Below are positions 61,401 through 64,000 of a stretch of DNA of 64,000 bases, piece after piece; within the stretch, counting starts at the first letter, position 1, and every line of letters begins with the position of its first letter. The DNA lies in the NCBI RefSeq assembly GCF_963676685.1, contig NC_092344.1, positions 91,914,749 through 91,978,748 of the forward strand. The letters are read 5' to 3'. Below the pieces are notes generated by a model that was given only the letters and a program-made list of their open reading frames with translations, made no database searches and was not told the origin of the DNA. Source of the DNA: Mytilus edulis (taxonomy: Eukaryota; Mollusca; Bivalvia; Mytilida; Mytilidae). The position numbers and the translations under genes are program-made.

Positions 61401-63866
61401 TCAAGCTTTTTTGAATATGAAGTCTTTAGTTTGTACTTCTGATAAGAGTCCAGCTTATTGTTTTATAAAACATAAATTATGTGTACCTGTCACGTATAGA
61501 CAATTTCAGACAATATTGAGACAGTTAATTACTGAGATTGGTTTAGATGCTTGTTCATATTCTACACATAGTTTTAGGCGAGGGGGGGCTAGCTGGGCTT
61601 TTGCAGCCGAAGTACCTACTGAATTAATTCAATTGTACGGAGATTGGAAAAGCGATGCTTATAAAAGATATTTAAAATTTTCATTAGATGATAAGATTTC
61701 AGTAGCAGAAAAGATGACGGCACATATTTCAGATGTTTTATTATAAATTTTTACAGGGAATTTCTTTGAAAAAAGGGCGACCATTGTGTCAGCGTCTATA
61801 CCTAAATATGTTAGTGGAATAGATGGGTGTACAACTCAGGCCTTTCCTGGTGCCACTATTGGTCGTCTTACTGAGTTAATTTCATCTGGGAAAGTAGATT
61901 TAATTTCATTAGATTTCGTTATAGTTCATGTTGGTACTAATAATATTTCTTCGTCTCAATCCGTGGATACTATTATATCATATTTCGGAGATTTAATTCA
62001 CAAGTTAAAAAAGATGACATTTGCTAAGTTGATCTTTACTTCTATTCTTCCTAGACCAGTTGATCACATGAAAACTGGAGCTAAAGTTAATAAAGTTAAT
62101 ACTGAGTTAAAAAGATTGTGTAAAAGAAATAATTTATTATATTGTAATTTGTATAGGAGTTTCTTACTCGACAATATTCCAGATGCTTCCTTATTTGCTC
62201 CGAGAGATGGGCTTCATTTAAATTTTGCTGGTACAGAACTTTTCAGAAAAAAGATAATCAATATTATTAAGCATCAGAGTATATAAATTGTAATGTGTTA
62301 CAATTGTGTTTTTTATTTACTTCATACATGTATATTGTTTACTGTAATTATTCTTTTTTCTCTTTTCAGAGAACTTGCATCCCGAATATGATGCTGGTTT
62401 TCCTCTAACTACTCAAGATCTACATATATTTTGAGTTGGTTTGCTGTTTTGTCCTTTCATTATCTATACACATTTTGAAAGGATGGAGCTTATTTGAAGT
62501 GAGAAAAAAGAGTGATGATAGTATGTCTGGTTTTTATCATCATTATAACTGTTTTGATAGTTATTATTTTATCTTTAATTTTTTTTTGGCGGCCTTGCAG
62601 GCTTGGCGGATGTTTGCCAAAAAATTTGGTTATATATCTATGTTTATGTATTTTCATTTGTGTATTTAATTATTTATGATATATTGTATTTTGTAATATA
62701 TTGAAAAAAATATTTATATCAGGCAATACAAATTATACCTATTGACTTCCTTTTATTTCACCCACTTGATAATTGGTTTAATTTAAGATTTAAATTATTT
62801 AATTAGCAAAACAGTGAAATTTATATTTTACACCTCAGTAATCACACTGGTTCAAACTAGATTTTCGTTAGTATAAACTCTTGCATTAAATTTACTCACT
62901 ATATTATTTCGCTCTTTTTATTGGATATAAACTTTTCCTTTGTTGTTAATTGTTTATTTATACTATTGCAAAGTGTTTTCTTTACATTTTTGAATTTGAT
63001 ATTACGTTGAAATTACCCACCCTCCCTCCCTTGTTAAATTTTTTTTTTTTTTCCTTTTATAAATTCATAGTGGCGGATGTTTGCCAAAAAATTTGGTTAT
63101 ATATCTATGTTTATGTATTTTCATTTGTGTATTTAATTATTTATGATATATTGTATTTTGTAATATATTGAAAAAAATATTTATATCAGGCAATACAAAT
63201 TATACCTATTGACTTCCTTTTATTTCACCCACTTGATAATTTAAACATATAAAGCAAGAGTTCATAGCAGTATATAACCATGCAGCACAAAAGTTCTTTA
63301 AGCATCGTATAAGTTAAACACATACTAATACATGCAATTATGAGATAAAAACAAAAGCACAAATAAAATGGTTTGCACATAGAAAGCACATTAAGAGCAC
63401 ATAAAGTTTCTAAAATTAGCACAAAACAGCAGAAGCACTATAGTAAAGACAATAAAATTTTGCCATGCTGAAAATAAAGCAACAAACCGAATAAATAATG
63501 AACATAGATTAACTGGTGCGGGAATTTCTCGCTACATTGAAGACCTGTTGGTGACCCTCTGCAGTTGTTTTTTATTTGGTTGGGTTGTTGTCTCTTTGAC
63601 ACATTCCCCATTTCCATTCTCAATTTTATTGTAATGCAATGTGTATAACGACAGTTGACAATGTGTTTGTATGTCAATTGTGAAAGAAATTAAAAAAAAA
63701 TCTTACTCTTGTAAATTATGTCATTATAGCTAAATGCGAATTTGCATCTTCGGAAACTATCAATCTCGGGAAACAGGTGCAAAACCATTTCTGTGGCAAA
63801 AAAGAACTGACCACAAATTTCAGGACTAATTACTGCATTGCGTTTTATATACATGTCAGTGGCTGA
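52421..63866 (+). CDS. small secreted immunoglobulin-like protein (4 coding exons, one of 12 nt)
   Basis: Exons 52421-52460, 54124-54450, 56363-56374 and 63730-63866 all join at phase 1 and give 171 residues. Exon 1 encodes a signal peptide (MLLRTFLLTACFA). Exon 2 (108 codons) looks like one Ig-type fold: LTLNCKI near its start, DFYKDGKRYGFC in the middle and YWQCKHG near its end, with the spacing of an Ig disulphide. The 12-nt microexon (VAVN) has excellent borders (tttttccag before, gtaagt after). Exon 4 opens with AKCEFASSETINLG, like the start of a second Ig-like segment, and stops at 63864-63866. A later donor inside exon 4 is possible, so the 3' end is uncertain. A retrozyme sits in intron 2 and a whole Ngaro element in intron 3. 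Function unknown; such secreted molluscan proteins often act in immunity. Confidence 0.62.
55013..55056 (-). ncRNA. intact hammerhead ribozyme, retrozyme copy A
   Basis: Same 44 nt as at 2469-2512: stem I GCGUCA/UGGCGU, CUGAUGA, stem II GUCU/AGAC, GAAA, loop-less stem III ACGC/GCGU, cleavage after GUC (between 55019 and 55018 on the minus strand). Confidence 0.88.
55368..55411 (-). ncRNA. intact hammerhead ribozyme, retrozyme copy B
   Basis: Same as copy A, displaced by exactly 355 bp; cleavage falls between 55374 and 55373 on the minus strand. Confidence 0.88.
56020..56200 (-). repeat. interspersed repeat family R2
   Basis: Contains ggtatgattgtcaatgagac, ccacaagagaccaaataaca and ggtcaccgtactgctttaaa. 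Located just upstream of the 12-nt microexon of the Ig-like gene. Confidence 0.55.
57284..57525 (+). repeat. Ngaro repeat A1
   Basis: Equals A2 at 62774-63015 (constant offset 5490). It should contain the promoter side of the element. Confidence 0.9.
57623..58777 (+). CDS. Ngaro ORF1, Gag-like protein with C-terminal zinc-binding motif
   Basis: 384 codons from ATG to TGA. Residues about 30-195 are highly charged (Glu/Lys-rich, likely coiled coil, with acidic Ser patches). The middle (about 200-300) is a folded-looking segment with FDDLEFNLFVAGELEIL. The last 60 residues hold a Cys/His cluster (CSHFQRKKCVHKDSH...HICATCWRED...HPESS..CPH) that probably binds zinc and nucleic acid. The ATG lies inside a consensus 5' splice donor (GTATGT at 57621-57626). 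ORF2 follows in the same frame after a single TGA. Long minus-strand frames here are shadows. Confidence 0.85.
   Translation: MSRELKESKNVNYKQLHCVGMSSPNVTEDVFSLEKEMTPVKSRRLQKVEELESEVDSNDSGESSEEDEELQKLKKELAKVKRKKKEQKSQEKKEKIRKEIEKEKKELKKKTEKQKGTAKVDDSLNINSLRKCPSIKKKAESAVKKILEIDSDDSSDESGDTTSSCESDELSDSIKKSKRHKNKSKKKSGIFDHPSDEVVKKQLWPQSKLQFEYAGSKINFDDLEFNLFVAGELEILSSSKIGDVERIGRTKLLKKIAYYTELYEWKGLKKMYAHIIRQIENGLADWSKDFSEIETPILIKYVKSDVKSKKSIQYGENKKPVKKEETVFYCSHFQRKKCVHKDSHYGKIRGVDKYLQHICATCWREDNRKAYHPESSEICPHQTK
58811..60748 (+). CDS. Ngaro ORF2, reverse transcriptase-RNase H
   Basis: The first in-frame ATG is at 58811, but the frame is open from the ORF1 stop (58775-58777), so a Gag-Pol readthrough product is possible. 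The RT core shows FKKDLKRAYRQIPI, LPMGLRSSALICQ and the catalytic NYLDDFGG (about residues 322-329 from 58811). RNase H follows, with SSDACLEGFGA, LELLAIVVAVKIWG, FCDNEASVQVIN and ENRLADYLSR supplying the acidic active-site residues. About 645 residues, intact. It is the only obvious polymerase of the element. Confidence 0.9.
   Translation: MLNPLAEVFLPSYMKSLESDDKLDIDKVDNLDKGNAFINKCTHFCKKYKKDLLCDVNVDTLNIKINKVGLVAQDKLNDTEFKNTIEIHNQIVQSGYPNYLGCRIPVKSGINVDFFRKNLIDYDDEIICEFLQFGAPIGYQGEMLNEGSSKVKNHKGATDFHDEILAYLLKEATYGAIIGPFDKNPFSCHFKISPLNSVYKKDSVERRVILDLSFPPGRSVNDFISKDVYLGERVQLSYPKVDDLVGIIKDKGGKCLVFKKDLKRAYRQIPIDPGDLHLVGFQWDNKLFADRVLPMGLRSSALICQRITTAVSFMFYKMGYMVINYLDDFGGADTVDKADEAYIALGALLDSCGLEESKQKGVAPTTRMEFLGITVDTVKLTLEVTSDRVLEISLLVQAWLRKKKASLRELQSILGKLHFVSTCVRPGRLFVSRLLNWLRSAFPSNVVGSGHKIYRKIPVEVQKDLLWWHRFLSSYNGISMMSLEDWSSPDEIFSSDACLEGFGAITSNRYFHAVFPSDITKDQLHINCLELLAIVVAVKIWGETFCGKKIMIFCDNEASVQVINSGSSKDAFMQTCLRELCFIQARFQFEVRARHILGVENRLADYLSRWHCSHKYRELFKSAISVDRYEEVPVLMSDFSFLNNW
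60744..61746 (+). CDS. Ngaro ORF3, tyrosine recombinase (integrase)
   Basis: The frame opens in the last codons of ORF2 in a different phase and has no ATG before the N-terminal core-binding region (first in-frame ATG near 60859). A pyrimidine run and AG (ending 60760) mark a possible splice acceptor at its start. About 330 residues: SAM-like core-binding part, then the catalytic part with Arg in FRKSN, the HSFRRGG box (His-x-x-Arg), GDW and the nucleophile Tyr in YKRYL. All catalytic positions are intact. It would insert the circular DNA intermediate into the genome. Confidence 0.87.
61786..62286 (+). CDS. Ngaro ORF4, SGNH/GDSL-type hydrolase-like protein
   Basis: Open in the same frame as ORF3 after one TAA (61744-61746), with no ATG near its start; an acceptor-like tttttacag precedes it at 61749-61757. 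The family blocks are visible: VSASIPKYV (block I, where GDS is expected), FPGATI, HVGTNN (block III) and DGLHLNFAGTELFR (block V with Asp and His). The catalytic Ser of block I is kept, but the preceding Gly-Asp is Ser-Ala. Such hydrolases (esterase-like) are known in Ngaro elements and some LINEs; their role is unclear. Confidence 0.8.
   Translation: MSASIPKYVSGIDGCTTQAFPGATIGRLTELISSGKVDLISLDFVIVHVGTNNISSSQSVDTIISYFGDLIHKLKKMTFAKLIFTSILPRPVDHMKTGAKVNKVNTELKRLCKRNNLLYCNLYRSFLLDNIPDASLFAPRDGLHLNFAGTELFRKKIINIIKHQSI
62604..62773 (+). repeat. Ngaro repeat B1
   Basis: Equals B2 at 63071-63240 and directly abuts A2. Confidence 0.9.
62774..63015 (+). repeat. Ngaro repeat A2
   Basis: Equals A1; followed by a 55-bp spacer with a C-rich then T-rich run (63016-63070). 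Confidence 0.9.
63071..63240 (+). repeat. Ngaro repeat B2 (3' end of element)
   Basis: Equals B1; ends at cacttgataat, which sets the right border of the element. Confidence 0.9.
63510..63635 (+). repeat. retroelement 3' terminus fragment (family R1)
   Basis: Contains ggtgcgggaatttctcgcta and cccatttccattctcaattt; lies just upstream of the last exon of the Ig-like gene. Confidence 0.65.
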
Positions 63867-64000
63867 TCATTATCATAAGTTTGGAACAAGTACTGTTAAA
63901 GAGAGATCCCACTGGTAAACCCTATAAAACTGCCTCTGCATGTTACTGTAGTCGGTTTCAATCATCATAAAATTTAATGAATGGCTATTATCTATTTTGA

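Larger units (their letters stand above)
57284..63240 (+). mobile_element. complete Ngaro-type tyrosine-recombinase retrotransposon (about 5.96 kb)
   Basis: Order: A1 57284-57525, four ORFs, B1 62604-62773, A2 62774-63015, a 55-bp spacer, B2 63071-63240. A1/A2 (242 bp) and B1/B2 (170 bp) look identical, which implies a recent insertion. This split-direct-repeat layout, a tyrosine recombinase instead of a DDE integrase, an SGNH hydrolase ORF and no methyltransferase define the Ngaro group of DIRS-like elements. No target duplication is expected or seen. It occupies intron 3 of the Ig-like gene in sense orientation. Confidence 0.9.

Overview
The window reads as animal nuclear DNA from a marine bivalve, most likely a mussel (Mytilus or a close relative). 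It is strongly AT-rich. The genes are short coding exons with GT-AG introns, spread among dense, partly decayed repeats. The hammerhead-ribozyme repeat and several 3'-end repeat families look like those I associate with mussel genomes; that is recognition from memory, not a search.

Left part (1-24 kb): a cluster of three secreted CAP-superfamily (CRISP-like) genes ending in cysteine-rich ShK domains. Gene 1 is on + (806-4379). Gene 2 is on - (4606-11129, with a tandemly duplicated putative promoter/first exon at 13.4-13.9 kb). Gene 3 is on + (19692-23802). Exon phases join correctly in all three, so the models are well supported. The first four exons are conserved, while the C-terminal part is remodelled in each gene: one ShK; two ShK joined by a 21-nt microexon; or hinge, Ser/Thr-rich linker and ShK in a single exon.

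Middle part (26-50 kb, - strand): a ten-exon gene for a ceramide-kinase-like (CERKL/diacylglycerol-kinase-fold) protein of about 637 residues, with an unusual basic, disordered-looking insert of about 180 residues carried by one 606-nt exon. Its 11.8-kb first intron holds a 3.87-kb near-perfect palindrome with TIR-like ends flanked by TTA, plus diverged internal duplications.

Right part (52-64 kb, + strand): a small secreted two-segment, immunoglobulin-like gene with a 12-nt microexon. Its second intron carries a tandem hammerhead retrozyme (two identical 44-nt ribozymes 355 bp apart). Its third intron carries a complete, very young Ngaro-type tyrosine-recombinase retrotransposon with split direct repeats A1-B1-A2-B2 and ORFs for Gag-like protein, RT/RNase H, tyrosine recombinase and SGNH hydrolase.

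The remainder is made of 5'-truncated retroelement 3' ends, decayed hammerhead monomers, MITE-like inverted repeats, minisatellites and unassigned AT-rich DNA. The most interesting items are the retrozyme dimer with intact ribozymes, the Ngaro element with in-frame stops and ATG-less ORFs beside splice-acceptor-like sites, the giant palindrome, and the duplicated promoter of CAP gene 2.
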